This document shows positions 39,348-50,349 of a DNA stretch of 64,000 nt, one piece after another; the stretch's first letter is position 1, and each line of letters opens with the position of its first letter. The DNA comes from Orbilia blumenaviensis. Lineage: Eukaryota; Ascomycota; Orbiliomycetes; Orbiliales; Orbiliaceae. The notes under the pieces were generated by a model. That model had not been told where the DNA came from, searched no databases, and worked only from the letters and a program-made list of their open reading frames with translations. Location of the stretch: the NCBI GenBank assembly GCA_036872755.1, contig JAVHNS010000003.1, positions 1,674,001-1,738,000 of the forward strand, written 5' to 3'. The position numbers and the translations under genes were made by a program.

Positions 39348-40482
39348 TTAGTAGCCGTCTTCTTGGTAAGTGTCGTCGCCGACATCGATTCCTGCGTCTC
39401 CGGTTCCGGATGTAGGCTCTGGCTTTCCAATTGTAACAGTAACGGTCTTGGCTTCTGGTGGAGGAACAACCTCTGGCTCGGGATAGATGACCTGAAATGG
39501 AACGCAACCTCCGAATGGCCCGTTTGTTGCAAAGTTCTCGCATCTAAGCTGGCAAACGTTCTTCACGTTTCCGAATTGGGCTTTACATTTGACGTCTCCC
39601 GGGATTCGAACTCTGAGAGTATGGCGCTTATTGTTTCCAGAAGGCCAGACAGACTTCCACTTCTCCTTACCAGCACCGGGTCCGGGCTGCTGATCGATGA
39701 TAAGCCACCCACCCTTGTTTGGATCATCACTGAGACCGAAGCGCTGGCCGGTACCAGATTCATCCAATCGGCATCTACAAATAAGTAAAAGTTGAAAATT
39801 CAGAAACCGCCATCAATCAGCTACCACAATATCACGAGAAATGAGCTCTACCTGAATGGACCTGCGCCGTCGGCATTAACTTGGAACGTAGTTATTTGGA
39901 TCCAACCGCCGGGGGTGGCTTGGGCGATTTGTCCTGTCGGTGGGTGGTTTATAGTTAGATCGTGAATAAACAAGCCTAAGGTGAAGATAGCTTACTTCTA
40001 TTGGCGAATGCGAGTGTCTCTGCGTTGGTTTGAACAAAGGCGCCTGGGGGGATGATGCCCATGAAAAAGTGCCAGTTCCTGTGCTGGCGAAGATGGGAAA
40101 TCTTATTTTTATGCATATATGCAGCTGGCGAGATTTCCGCGTTGCCAGATCGTTGGCCGGTTCTAGCGTAGAAGTCGAAAATGTTCTTGAGAGAGGTACC
40201 GCAACCCTGTTCCAACCAGAAACGCTTTCGCTTGACCCATGGGCTCTTGCAGCAAGCGGGTACAGCTGGGTCGCTGAAAACAGTGACGTCGTATTGACCA
40301 GGATCCTGGTGGGCTCCGTGGTTCTTCACCGCGAGAGCCTCCCAGTGTCCGAGCTTGATACCTCTGACAAGACTGTAATCACCAAAAGCCTCAACAAAAC
40401 GAACGTGGGCGGATACTCTATCGAGTTCCGAAATGGTAGCTAGCACGGCAAAAGCGACTGCGGGGGAAAACTTGAAAAGCAT
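39348..40482 (-). CDS. Egh16-like (DUF3129) secreted protein
   Basis: Three exons, 40482-39996, 39933-39852 and 39774-39348, give 331 aa with phases 1 and 2 preserved. A signal peptide ends at about 25 (RVSA), leaving a mature N-terminus that starts with His (HVRF). The family core is clear: QVNADGAGPFRCRLDESGTG around the second and third exons, then CQLRCENFATNGPFGGCVPFQV. These match the conserved QVNADGAGPY and C-x-x-RC-x-N...GPFGGC blocks of Egh16/Gas1/MAS1-type proteins, which are expressed in infection structures of plant, insect and nematode pathogens and are considered virulence-associated. Biochemical function is unsettled. The C-terminus is acidic and Gly/Thr-rich (GDAGIDVGDDTYQEDGY), without a GPI signal. 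Eight or more Cys suggest disulfides. Confidence 0.9.
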
Positions 40483-40624
40483 CGTGGGTAATGATCGTAA
40501 GTGAAAGTTTAAAACTTTCTTGCAATGCCGTTGAGGCTAAAAAGTTGGATTGATACCGGTGGATCTAAGGCAGCGAAAGCTGATGAAGAAAGAAGCCTTC
40601 ATAATTGAGGGTGGGGTGAGGGTC

Positions 40625-40632
40625 TATATATA
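40625..40632 (-). promoter_or_regulatory. Putative TATA box of the Egh16-like gene
   Basis: TATATATA lies about 143 bp upstream of the start codon at 40482, on its 5' side. Inducible secreted-protein genes in fungi often have a TATA box at this distance. Assignment is by position and sequence only. Confidence 0.5.
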
Positions 40633-42345
40633 GCTAATATGGCCACCGATGCACCAAAATGTGCGTAGATAATATATTTTAAGGTAGTCGGTGCTGTACT
40701 TCTAGTGTGATGTCTCCTTGTCGGAACTTTGCCCGGTAAGCTTCAAGGCCTACGGCGCGCAGGCGTCCAAGCGAATTGAAGCCCCCATAACCGATTAATA
40801 GATATCGAGTTTTTCGCAATCTATTTATCTAACATCTCACTTGCTTTAAACTAGATATCCCTATCCTTACGGTGAAGTCGATCCGGATTCGTAAATCTCT
40901 TCGAACTATATGTGCTGTATCATAAGGCTGCTAAACGGATGGGGTCTACCAAAGTACATTGGCTTGCATAGTGCTTACGAGGCGAGTGCATGCAACTAGG
41001 ATATCGTTTGAGCATTTGAGTTTTAGGATGTGTTGTTCAAGTGTTATTTTAGCTGTGTCACCATGCGGATATCGTCTCCGGTCCACAGGCGCTGCGCTCT
41101 CACCAGATATATGTTTAGAAAAGGGCTAACTACCCATGTCATATCATATCAGACTACAGCTATGAACTAACGCTACATTATCTAGCGCGTCACCTGCATG
41201 TTCGATTTCCTTAGCGTGCGGTATCTTCTTTCGTTCTAAGTATGTGGACCCATTTTGATACCAAACTACCCACATGTTAACTGTAAGCGAATGGAAGTTC
41301 CTTGACCTACGACTGTAGCCAAGCAATAGCGATACGTACACCTTGGCTGTTTCTGTGAGCCTCGAATCCAATATACGCTTTATGGCATGGAAAAATAATC
41401 GATGGCGCAAACCATCCGGTTTTATAGGCAAATTCACAGTGCAGCGGCATTGCGAAAAGACGCCAGATCTATTCGCAAAGCGAAATAGCCAAATAACCCC
41501 CACCCAATCAAACGCCCTGTATCTGGCTACGAGATCCCGATTGTAAAGCAGGTCTAGGTCCTGAGCGCAGACGAGTTTCTGGTTATCAAATCGTGATCGG
41601 GGTATGTGGGTCCCTATCGGTGCCCATCAGTAACATTGTGGGGAATTTAGTGGCTCTTGTAAGCTTGTCTAGACCTCGACCCTGAGCATTGATGCCATGG
41701 GTTGGTTTCGGAGGCCAAAAAAAATTGCATGCTACCCATATGGGCCCATGGTAGAACAAAGCAGGGTCCTAGAGCTAATGTGGAGCGAGCGACATGATTA
41801 GCGAACGAGACGGTATGTGCTAAAAGAACGAATACTTAGTTGTCCCACCGGATGGGACTTCCATGAACGTGTCATGCCAGCAACCGGCTCCAATAACGCA
41901 ATTTCGAGAATGCAGCTGAAATATGCGCATGAGTTTAGCGGCTTCTGATATATATATCTACTGGTAGCACAATGTTAAATCCGAGATATAAAATAAGGTT
42001 TTATAGGTCACACCTATATATGCATATTTATGCTTCACAATAGGCCAGCACTGTGATATATACTACTATTATGTAGAGCTCTTTAGGTTTTTGCATCCGC
42101 CTGATTTTATTTTATTTTTGTTGGCTGGACTCCTCTATTTTACGAAAATGGTTTCCTGTTATGTTTCCATCTAGAACCATGCTAATATACCTGGGGAACT
42201 TCTTTCCAATGCAGTGCATCGGCCCTTCGAGCGGGGCAGCATAGAATATTTCTCCGAAGCACCAATTTAGAGTCTCACAAAGCGCGGGCCATTTCCTGGA
42301 GGTTGGTTTACGAGACCAGTTTAAAGTTACACCTCGACTAATTTG

Positions 42346-42369
42346 AAAAAAAAAAAAAAAAAAAAAAAA
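42346..42369. repeat. Poly-A tract, 24 nt
   Basis: Uninterrupted run of 24 A in AT-rich intergenic DNA, 28 bp after the repeated 15-mer at 42304-42318. No clear element boundary or target-site duplication is visible. Confidence 0.85.
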
Positions 42370-42752
42370 GGAGGGCAGGGGACTGATAGATCATTCATGA
42401 AAGGGCCCTACCTCATCAGTCAGACGCATCACTGGTGATGAATTCGAATTCGAAAGGCGTGGTTTTCTACCTAGGGTAGAACTAAATACAAAGGTGTTGA
42501 TAGCTTGTGCACCTACACATACGCGCTGTATGAATATGAACAAGGTTATCACTAGGCCAGGCAGTTTTTCTTCTTTACAAATAATACGAGATCGCGATAG
42601 ACTCCCGATATTGTGGGATTATTTCCATTTTGGTGAGTTGCGAAGCTATTATTGTGATAGGGTTCCGATAGAGCCAGTCCTCTTTTCAGTTAAGCAGAGG
42701 CGCAATCTAGAAATTTTAACCAGACGTTTCGAGAATACAAACGGTTTTTTCA

Positions 42753-43720
42753 TCATTTTGGGATCCAGGATTTATCCTTCTGCTCCTCTTGTTCTTCTTT
42801 GCTTTTCTTCTCTTGTTCCTGCCTTCTCTTATTTTCTGTTCGAAAGGCTACTGTGATGCGTTCGTGCATCCCATTGATGCTCGAAGACGCACCTGTGCCT
42901 TTATCACCAGATGTTCTGTCAAGCTTTGGCTGCTCCAGCCTTCCCTCGGAATATTCCAGAGGCGATGTCGTTTCAGTAGCTTGGTTCCTTGCGGCATTTT
43001 GGTCCCCCGGAGCGCTGCTCTTAGCCTCCTTCTCCTCTGCCAGTTCTTTGTAAATTTTGGCCTTTAGAGCTTCGAATTGGGCGCGATTTCTCCTTGCAGC
43101 TTCATCAACAGCTATGGGATTCCATAACGTAATGGCTCTCATGCGCTCAACAATCCTATCCTCTGGAGTATCCGACAATCCAGATGCCCGAGTGCGGTTC
43201 CTAGCAGTCGTAGGAACCTTCCGGTGTTGATCCCGATGAAGTTCATCCCTGATTTCCTCATCACGGATCTTTCCATAGTCTTCCTGGGTAACACTCGTTC
43301 GAAGCGACTCTGTGACATGAATACTGGCTAAAGAACCACCTGTATGGCGAAGTTCGTCGACCCGCCTTTGAGCTCTGGGAATGTTCGTGTTACTGGTATC
43401 ATCCACCAAACTCTCAAGGTAACGGAGCCTGTCTTCGAGCGAAACGATGTCATCCTTCTGGAGGCGAGTAGGCCAGGGTTTGCGTGGCGGTGTTACCAAT
43501 CGGGCTGGCGGTGATCCTGGTTGGGTTGGCGGTGGTGAGGAGCGGGTCACAAGAACGCCAACATCTACTTTACCGGTTATATTCTGACATATGCAGGCTT
43601 ATACCCCTTATATATAGTGTAATCGACAATTCACTTACCAGATAGGCGTGGACGCTTCCGATCAGGCTGGGCAGGTAGTGGTGGATCCGAGTAAATCGGA
43701 TCGGGTTGATCAATATCCAT
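42753..43720 (-). CDS. Hypothetical charged protein, probably nuclear
   Basis: Two exons, 43720-43639 and 43567-42753, joined through a 71-nt intron (GTAAGT donor, AAAG acceptor) give 298 aa in frame. The first exon encodes MDIDQPDPIYSDPPLPAQ followed by DRKRPRLSG, which resembles a basic nuclear localisation signal. A Pro-rich segment follows (TRSSPPPTQPGSPPARL). The rest is highly charged and helical, with predicted coiled coil near 65-85 (LEDRLRYLESLVDD) and from about 175 to 205 (RNRAQFEALKAKIYKELAEEKEAK). The C-terminus is Lys/Glu/Gln-rich (RRQEQEKKSKEEQEEQKDKS). I recognise no family or catalytic motif. The consistent splice junction and ATG in CCACCATGG context support a real gene. Confidence 0.75.
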
Positions 43721-45021
43721 GGTGGAGTTCATAAATTCCAACGGTTACACCGCGTCAAATAGCTCTTGTCTTAGGCGATCTTAGCTGTGGAGCTTCCTGG
43801 AATAATCGAGCAACTATCATGGATTAGCTGCTTGGAAATTCGACAGGTGATAGGCGTTCGGAGCTAGTTATCTAGATGCCACTTAAAAGTATTTTGGTAT
43901 AGTCTCGGTCCTACTTTGATGCATTGAAAGACAGATCGAGACAATAAACTACAGGAAGGAAGGGATACAGGTAACAGATTTTGAGAGAGGAATTAGTAGG
44001 AGCTGCGGATGAACTTACTTAGATTATGGAGGGAGAGCGGGCGCGCGTCTTTTATTTCCTAAGTTTTGAGATGATAGGTAGTAGGTATATGCTGTTGATG
44101 TTGATGGATCATGAAGGTCTGAATAATGGTGCTTGCTCTGGTGCCTTAGACTTTACCAACATCTAGATATCATAAGCTATCAAGATCCAGGTTCACTATT
44201 ACTTAACACAACTCTCGGCCTCACAAATCCTAGCCTATTGGCATGAATACTACGAGACTACTGACATGATGCCTCTTCCACAGCTCATCATTTCGGCATT
44301 AGCTTTCAACATAAAATACGTTATAGATGTTTAAAGAATCCCTCGGGAAGCTATAGTTGGAACGGTTTCCACCATTCAAACAACCGGCTAACCATGTCCT
44401 TAGAGTCGTCTACTACGAGACTATCCTTAGAGTACATGACTATGTTGCTCGTCCCAAATATTATCTACGTAGTTTTCTCTTGGCTTTTCATCCTCATATC
44501 AAAGGAAAAACTTTGCGAATTTGGTTATATTTTGGTTGCAAATTTTGTATCCAAAAATACATTTGGTGCATCGATACCAACCCGGAAGAGCCTATACATG
44601 ATGTCGTCGAAAAGGAAGCACCACCTGCACCGGTCCTATGCACGCTTATTCGCTCTCTCAATCTTTCCCCTATATCTTAAATCAAAAGATATAATACTAT
44701 GCTATGTTTCATGCATGGTATCTACTCAATATATCTATCAAATGCCAATGGGGTGACCCGTACGTCCCCAACGTGACAATCCATGCAGCGGAGTCGAGCC
44801 TGCGTTATATGCCAAAATACAACAAAGTCTGATAGCAAACCAAGTTTACTACGGTGGCGGAGCATTCTGCACATCAGTTCGGGAACACATGCTTCATAAT
44901 CTGAATTTTCCTTTGAAACCAGCCCTGTAAGTATCAATCAAGCTTTAAGTTTCCTTGTCCCGAATGCTTAGCTCACGCGCCCAGAAAAAAAAAAGCCTCT
45001 TGGGTCGATTATAAATACATA

Positions 45022-45052
<31 letters not shown>

Positions 45053-45053
45053 A
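45022..45053. repeat. T11-A21 block
   Basis: Eleven T followed directly by twenty-one A, able to fold as a short A/T hairpin. Similar T-then-A blocks occur near 14111-14134 and 57272-57290. Confidence 0.8.
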
Positions 45054-45680
45054 CCCTTGCCCCTACCAATGTGGCAACAGCTTTAGAAATGGGATTGGCT
45101 AACATAATATTATTCGCGACTTCTAGCCGTTTACTCATCAAATAATTCGGGTTCCCTTCCGGCACGGAACATTAAGTTCCATCGCAATTTGAGGTTACAC
45201 TTATGGGGGAACCTTTAAACATTCCTCAGCTCTCCATTTAGATTTCCTCGCGAAGAGCGAACGAGAGGTCAGGTCATGATCATATATGCCTATGAAGCAA
45301 TGCCTCAGCGGGTTTCAATTAATCTTACGGGAGATGTTTATTGGTGACCCTGGGTTATCAGTGCCTCAGCCAAAGACCTCAGAGCTTGCTTAGTAATTAT
45401 ATCGGAACAATATTCCTTTGATACTTCCTGTCGGGCTTGATATGAAGATGTCTTCCACGATGAGCAGTAAAGCTAAATCCAGTTTTACAACCGGTTTGGC
45501 GCCTCAATTGATCAAGAGCTCTTCTCGAGGAGACCGCATTAGAAGGAGTATGATGACGTCTACTATTCCTAGAGACTCTTTGCTCCGTTAGAGCATTGGT
45601 TCTTTGCTTTGTCCGGCACCCGCGTATATAGGTATGTAGATATGTGCTTGCGATGTTCATGGTGGGATTGATCTTACAAG

Positions 45681-45688
45681 TATATAAG
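45681..45688 (+). promoter_or_regulatory. Putative TATA box of the secreted orphan gene
   Basis: TATATAAG lies 136 bp before the ATG at 45817, a common fungal spacing. No second candidate start lies in between. Confidence 0.55.
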
Positions 45689-45816
45689 CGGTCTTAGAGC
45701 CGTTGAATTGCTTCAACTTCATTCCATCAAGATACAATCATCTATGACTTCCATGAAAAGCAAAGTAACATAACCTGTTTACTTACTTTAAATACAAATA
45801 TCTACAAAATTTAAAC

Positions 45817-46785
45817 ATGCATCCAGCTACTCTTATTTCTTCCTTCCTCCTCTTGGCTGCTCCAGCCCTTTCCAGCACAACCTACGGCTGCTGGTCGGAC
45901 ATGTCTATCAAATTCCATAAAGACTGCATGATTGCCGCCACAGGGCTTATTTTAGCCCAGACGGGGAACGATGATAAATCCTGGATCCCACCAAACATCA
46001 TCTCCCGCTCCTGGGGTGGCTGCACTGCCAAAGTTCGCGGAAGTGGCAGTGGCAATGTTGTGCCTGCCATCGCTTTGGTCTCTTCCTTCGAACAATTGGG
46101 TTCTAGATGCCAGAATGGGTTCTTCTATTATGACTCGGGCTACATCAATGCCGAGTTAAACGGCCATGCAGGTTGGAAGAGAGATACCAGTAGCACTGAA
46201 CTTCAATTGGAAACAACCTGGAATACAACTGAAAGCATCCCTCATTATGAATCCGGAAAACCAGACTGGCTTTCTCCTCATCTGCCAGAGGAAGGTCAAA
46301 ATGGACCATCAAAGGGCCACAAGCTTGCGAAGCGTGCAACTGGGACGTTTATCGGATCCGAGGCTAACCGTGCGGGTACTTTCAGACTATATCGCTCTGC
46401 AACAGTAATAGTCGGAAGCCATCCAGGGGCACTTGTCCTCGTCGTGGAGATGTATAACGTCATTCTTGATCTTATCGATGCCGCATTGACTAATACAGGG
46501 TCTTCCATCCTACGCGCCGGTCTGGATGCTACAAGTGGCTCTACCGTAAACGTTCTCGCTCTGGCAGTCCAGCTGAGCGGTGGGTTTAATAGCTGGCAGA
46601 CAATGTTCAACAGCCTTGGGGATAGTGGCCAATTGGTTAGAGATTTAATTTATATCGCTGTTAATGATTGGAGTGGAGCGGGGTTAACTGCGGGCGTCTA
46701 TCATGTTTACAATAGATTCGACGACGTCGTTTTCTCTTTCATTTTGAACGGAGTCGCTGGAAGCCTTGGGCCATTCCCTAATTAA
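45817..46785 (+). CDS. Secreted protein of unknown function, intronless
   Basis: A single exon of 322 aa. A signal peptide of about 19 residues (LISSFLLLAAPALS) leads into a Cys-containing N-terminal part (Cys at about 25, 37, 69 and 98) with an N-glycosylation site (WNTTES). Two dibasic Lys-Arg sites (GWKRDT near 121 and LAKRAT near 172) would allow Kex2-type cleavage. They would separate the N-terminal region from a C-terminal Cys-free domain of about 150 residues rich in hydrophobic beta or helical segments (ALVLVVEMYNVILDLIDAAL, FDDVVFSFILNGVAGSLGPF). I recognise no family. Its codon use is richer in C/G at third positions than the AT-rich spacer around it, which supports real coding. A secreted effector, toxin-like or cell-surface role is possible, but nothing in the sequence decides it. 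Confidence 0.8.
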   Translation: MHPATLISSFLLLAAPALSSTTYGCWSDMSIKFHKDCMIAATGLILAQTGNDDKSWIPPNIISRSWGGCTAKVRGSGSGNVVPAIALVSSFEQLGSRCQNGFFYYDSGYINAELNGHAGWKRDTSSTELQLETTWNTTESIPHYESGKPDWLSPHLPEEGQNGPSKGHKLAKRATGTFIGSEANRAGTFRLYRSATVIVGSHPGALVLVVEMYNVILDLIDAALTNTGSSILRAGLDATSGSTVNVLALAVQLSGGFNSWQTMFNSLGDSGQLVRDLIYIAVNDWSGAGLTAGVYHVYNRFDDVVFSFILNGVAGSLGPFPN

Positions 46786-47663
46786 CTAGAATCAGTGTAT
46801 CGAAATGGTACCACTAGTGGGCCGACGGACAATTTGCAAGAATCGTATATGGCACAGAATGGAAATATCTATCCGGTAGTTTAGTTGGAAATGACAATTG
46901 ATTTACTACTATTACACAAAACAACCAGCAAACATACTAGAAAAGCGTTCAAACAATGTGACTGATCATAAATGACCATTTTTGGCGAAAGAGTTTTTAT
47001 TTTATTCTGATATCAAGCCCCCAATCGGCCTAGCGAGGCCAAAGATCACACGTAAGGCATGATTGAGTTCTATAACGGTAAAGAGAAGAAGAAGAAAAAT
47101 AATAAAGAAAGGAGTAGAGATCTCACTCCTTCCACAGGACTTATCCATCCTCCCATCGTAGTCATAGGAAGTTCGTGAACGTAATAACACGGTGAGAAAG
47201 GGCCGCGTTCGCATAGAGCTTGAAGAAAAAGAAAAAGAAAAGAAAAACAGGTAACAAATAGAAATCGCTGCAAAAACGTAACGGAAAAAGAAGAAAAAGG
47301 TGTCGTAAGAAGAAGGATGCCCGAAACGCAGCTAACAGGTTAATAGAGTATCAAAAAAGCTGGATCCCGAGAGAGGGGGGCGAATCGAAGAGAAAAAGTT
47401 GGGAAACGAGGAAAGAAAAAACACCACCAACTCCGTCATATCCCATTGAAGGCCGCCATTTAAAGCTTTGCATGCAATAAATATTGATTCCACCTCTTTT
47501 TTGCTGCCGTGAAGGGGAGGGGATCGAAAAGCAAGATCGTGGTGGAAAAAAAAAAAAAAAAGGAAAACACCAAGTCCCATGATATGTTACAAATCCTCCA
47601 CAAAAATATATCTTTCCACAGCATCTTCGTCTCTTAAACCGGCAAAGGAATGGTGGGGATATT
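46786..47663. other. Convergent 3' flank
   Basis: The 878 bp between the secreted orphan and MPE1 contain A-rich tracts (for example a run of 16 A near 47546) and no supported gene. Confidence 0.6.
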
Positions 47664-50349
47664 TTAATCCGTTACGCCACCGCCGACGGCGGTATAGTCA
47701 GATGGACGAGCCCTCTTCGGCCTCATATGTCGATATGGGTTGACTGGTTTCCTCATATATGGACTATCCTCATCAGTTGGGAAGGGCTCGCTGAATACCT
47801 TCCGTGCCTGGTACCCGCTCAGATTGTTATTTCCCATACTAACATTGTTATTCCACCCCTGATTCTGCTGAGCCATCATGCCACCACCCATGTTCATGTT
47901 GTTCTGGCCCATCCCCATATTCATATTGCGCTGTTGCATACCCCATTGCTGGTTGTTGTTGAACTGCTGCTGGTTATTATAACCTCCGCCGGCCCCATTA
48001 TTGTTGTAGTAACCGTTGTTCATCATGCTATTATTGTTCATGCCATATCCTCCAGCATTGTTATTCATGTTGCCGTAGCCGGACATCATGTTATATCCTC
48101 CTGAGTTCATACCCATATTGGTACCCATATTCCCCATGTTATTCCCCATGCTATTCCCCATGTTATTCCCCATGCTATTTCCCATATTCCCTCCCATATT
48201 CCCTCCCATATTGCTGCCCATATTGTTACCCATATTCCCTCCCATATTGTTACCCATATTGTTACCCATATTGTTGCCCATATTGTTGTTCATCATCCCC
48301 ATATTCATGTTATTGTATCCACCGCCCATATTGTTCACCATCCCGTTACTCATCCCCATTCCCATATTGTTCATGCCCATGTTGTTCATGCCCATATTAT
48401 TCATGTTCATGTTGGACATGTTACCCATGTTATTATTGTTGTTGTTGAAACCCATACCATTATTATTCATCATGTTGCTCATGTTGTTATTGAAGTCAAA
48501 ACCGTTCATGTTATTACTCATGAAGCCATTTTGCGAAAACCCCATAGGCTGTTGTTGATTCTGGTTTTGGTTCTGGGCTGTAGGATTGGTGGCAAGGCCA
48601 ACAGTTTGCATGGCAGGAGAATTTCCGGTGTTTGGGATGGCCTTTTGTTGGGTTGGGCTTGGCTTCAGACGCTTGGATCCGGAGTCGTTCGAGGCGGTAC
48701 TAGCGGACCGCTTCATGCTCGCTCCGTCGTCTTCGGCTGATCGCTTCTTCGAGTTGGATGTTGGTGCTGTGGCGGCGTCAACTGGTTTTGCTGCTTCAAG
48801 TTTTGGAGTACCTGACTCCTTCTTGACGCCAGGTTCGGTCTTTACGATGACAGCCTTAGCAGGGGTAGGCGACTTTGATTTTTCCTTTTCCTTTTCCTTC
48901 TCCTCCGATGTAGCCCTCTTACTATCTAAGTATTCCTTCACTCTCTCTCTTGTTTCAGTATCTGGAATTAAGCGGTCCAAGAGCACTTCTTTCGTATCAC
49001 AATTTGGACAGACAAGATCACTCTCTACCAAAGCGTTTTGTATACAATCATCGCAATAAGTTCTCTTGCAACAAGGTGTCTTAACCGCGTCCTTGAACAG
49101 TTTGCTGTCAATTGGACAAGCAAGACCTTTCTCCTCCAGTACCTTTACTTCGGCAGCGGCCTCGCCGGTCAGACCAGCCGCCTTGGTCTTCTGCTGGAAC
49201 AGTTCCCACGAAGCACGATCTGGCTCCGCTACGACGTATTCACCATCAGCATTAACCATGACGGACACAGGCTTGCCGTCATCGTCATCTGTGATAACGG
49301 GCTTATCAACCGTCTTTAAGAAACTCTTAGGAATACCGGTAGTCCGCTTGACTCTCGGCCTACCGTCAAAATTAGGGTCCGCGTTTGTGGGGCATTGTTG
49401 AATCCAGTGACCTAGTCCCAAGTTAGTTACAATCTAACACACACACACACACACGCACACCTGTGGAACGTAACACAAAAAGGCAACCTGTGGAAGACTT
49501 GGATAGGCTTACCTTTTTCTCCGCACCTATAGCAAACATAGCCAGTTGGTGGGGGATGACTGGGTGCAGGTGGGTTCTTTTTCTTAAATCCTCCTTGTCC
49601 ATGAATGGGTCGGGCGCTGTGCAGCACTATTAGCATTCGTCTAGAATTGTAGGCTCGGCGGGATAATAACTTACTTAGCCATCTGCTCCTGGGTCTGATT
49701 CCATTGTTCACTGGTTGCTTGAAACATAGCTGCAATCCGCTCCTCTTCGGTCTGGCCTTCGCCACCTAGACCCGGTACTACTGCGGGGGCAGAAGCAGCG
49801 GCAGGTTTTGTAGGGCCACCGGCATGGATGGTATGCACTTTTTTCTCCACTCGGCCAGCACTAAGGGCCGCGGTAGGCATTTTCCCTGTGACATATCTCT
49901 GGGCTGTTCCTCGACCAGGCTTTGCGGGCGGCAATCTACGAGCGATAATTGCAGTACCTCGTGGGATCATTACCGTATCATCGACGTATTCTATTTTTTG
50001 TTTTCAATGAAGGTCACATGTTAGTTTTTTGATATTACTTATTTTTTTTCCTTAATAAAAAAAAACTACTATACATTGAAGGAAGGAAATGGTCTAATCT
50101 CGACATAGGCAATTTCATATATCCCATCCGATAGTGATGAATACGTCATAATTGAGCGGGCTGGGGCGAGAACTCACCTTCATTATTTTCTTCGTCATAT
50201 ATAGCGAGATCGAAGTCGGTTCCATCGCCGAGCTTGTGGATAGCAATGATGTCTCTTTTGGCGTCAAATACCGATATTGCGGTTCCATCGAAAGGCAGCC
50301 TAGTAGGCTCCTTCTGGGACTTGAATTTGAAAAATATCGATGAAGACAT
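47664..50349 (-). CDS. MPE1: Cleavage and polyadenylation factor subunit MPE1 (RBBP6-like)
   Basis: Mpe1 is the RBBP6-type subunit of the nuclear CPF that cleaves and polyadenylates pre-mRNA 3' ends. Four exons, 50349-50178, 49990-49675, 49616-49513 and 49411-47664, give 779 aa with all phases matching. The ubiquitin-like DWNN domain occupies about 1-80 (MSSSIFFKFKSQKEP...EYVDDTVMIPRGTAIIARRLP). A CCHC zinc knuckle follows, C191-x2-C194-x4-H199-x4-C204, split by the third intron. A RING/U-box-like motif lies at about 296-335 (CPIDSKLFKDAVKTPCC, YCDDC, CPNC). A basic linker with KRSAEDD and SKRLKPSP follows. From about 485 to 740 the protein is almost entirely Asn, Met, Gly and Gln, including tandem NMGN/NMGG units, far longer than I expect for the family. 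The end returns to ordinary sequence (SEPFPTDEDSPYMRKPVNPYRHMRPKRARPSDYTAV). Confidence 0.95.
48122..48295 (-). repeat. Intragenic 12-bp minisatellite in MPE1
   Basis: Tandem degenerate 12-bp units of the type CCCATATTGTTN encode the tetrapeptides NMGN, NMGG and SMGN within the MPE1 C-terminal region. About fourteen units can be followed. A second, shorter 15-bp array (encoding MNNMG) lies at about 48355-48425. Such arrays change length easily by slippage or unequal exchange. Confidence 0.85.

Larger units (their letters stand above)
40483..42752. other. 2.3-kb AT-rich spacer upstream of the Egh16-like gene
   Basis: Promoter side of the Egh16-like gene on the left and 3' flank of the unknown charged protein on the right. 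It contains a 24-nt A run at 42346-42369 and the 15-mer TGGTTTACGAGACCA at 42304-42318. No coding frame with a motif is seen; 41144-41503 (-) looks like chance. Confidence 0.55.
43721..45816. other. 2.1-kb AT-rich spacer between divergent genes
   Basis: Holds the promoters of the charged protein (left) and the secreted orphan (right). A T11-A21 block lies at 45022-45053. The frames at 44357-44756 (+) overlap in two phases and show no motif, so they are not accepted. Confidence 0.55.

Noticed and set aside
48088..48558. 156-codon plus-strand frame rich in Met, Leu, Pro and Ile
   Set aside because: It is the antisense reading of the MPE1 repeat; the 12-bp repeat has no stop in that phase, so the frame stays open by composition.
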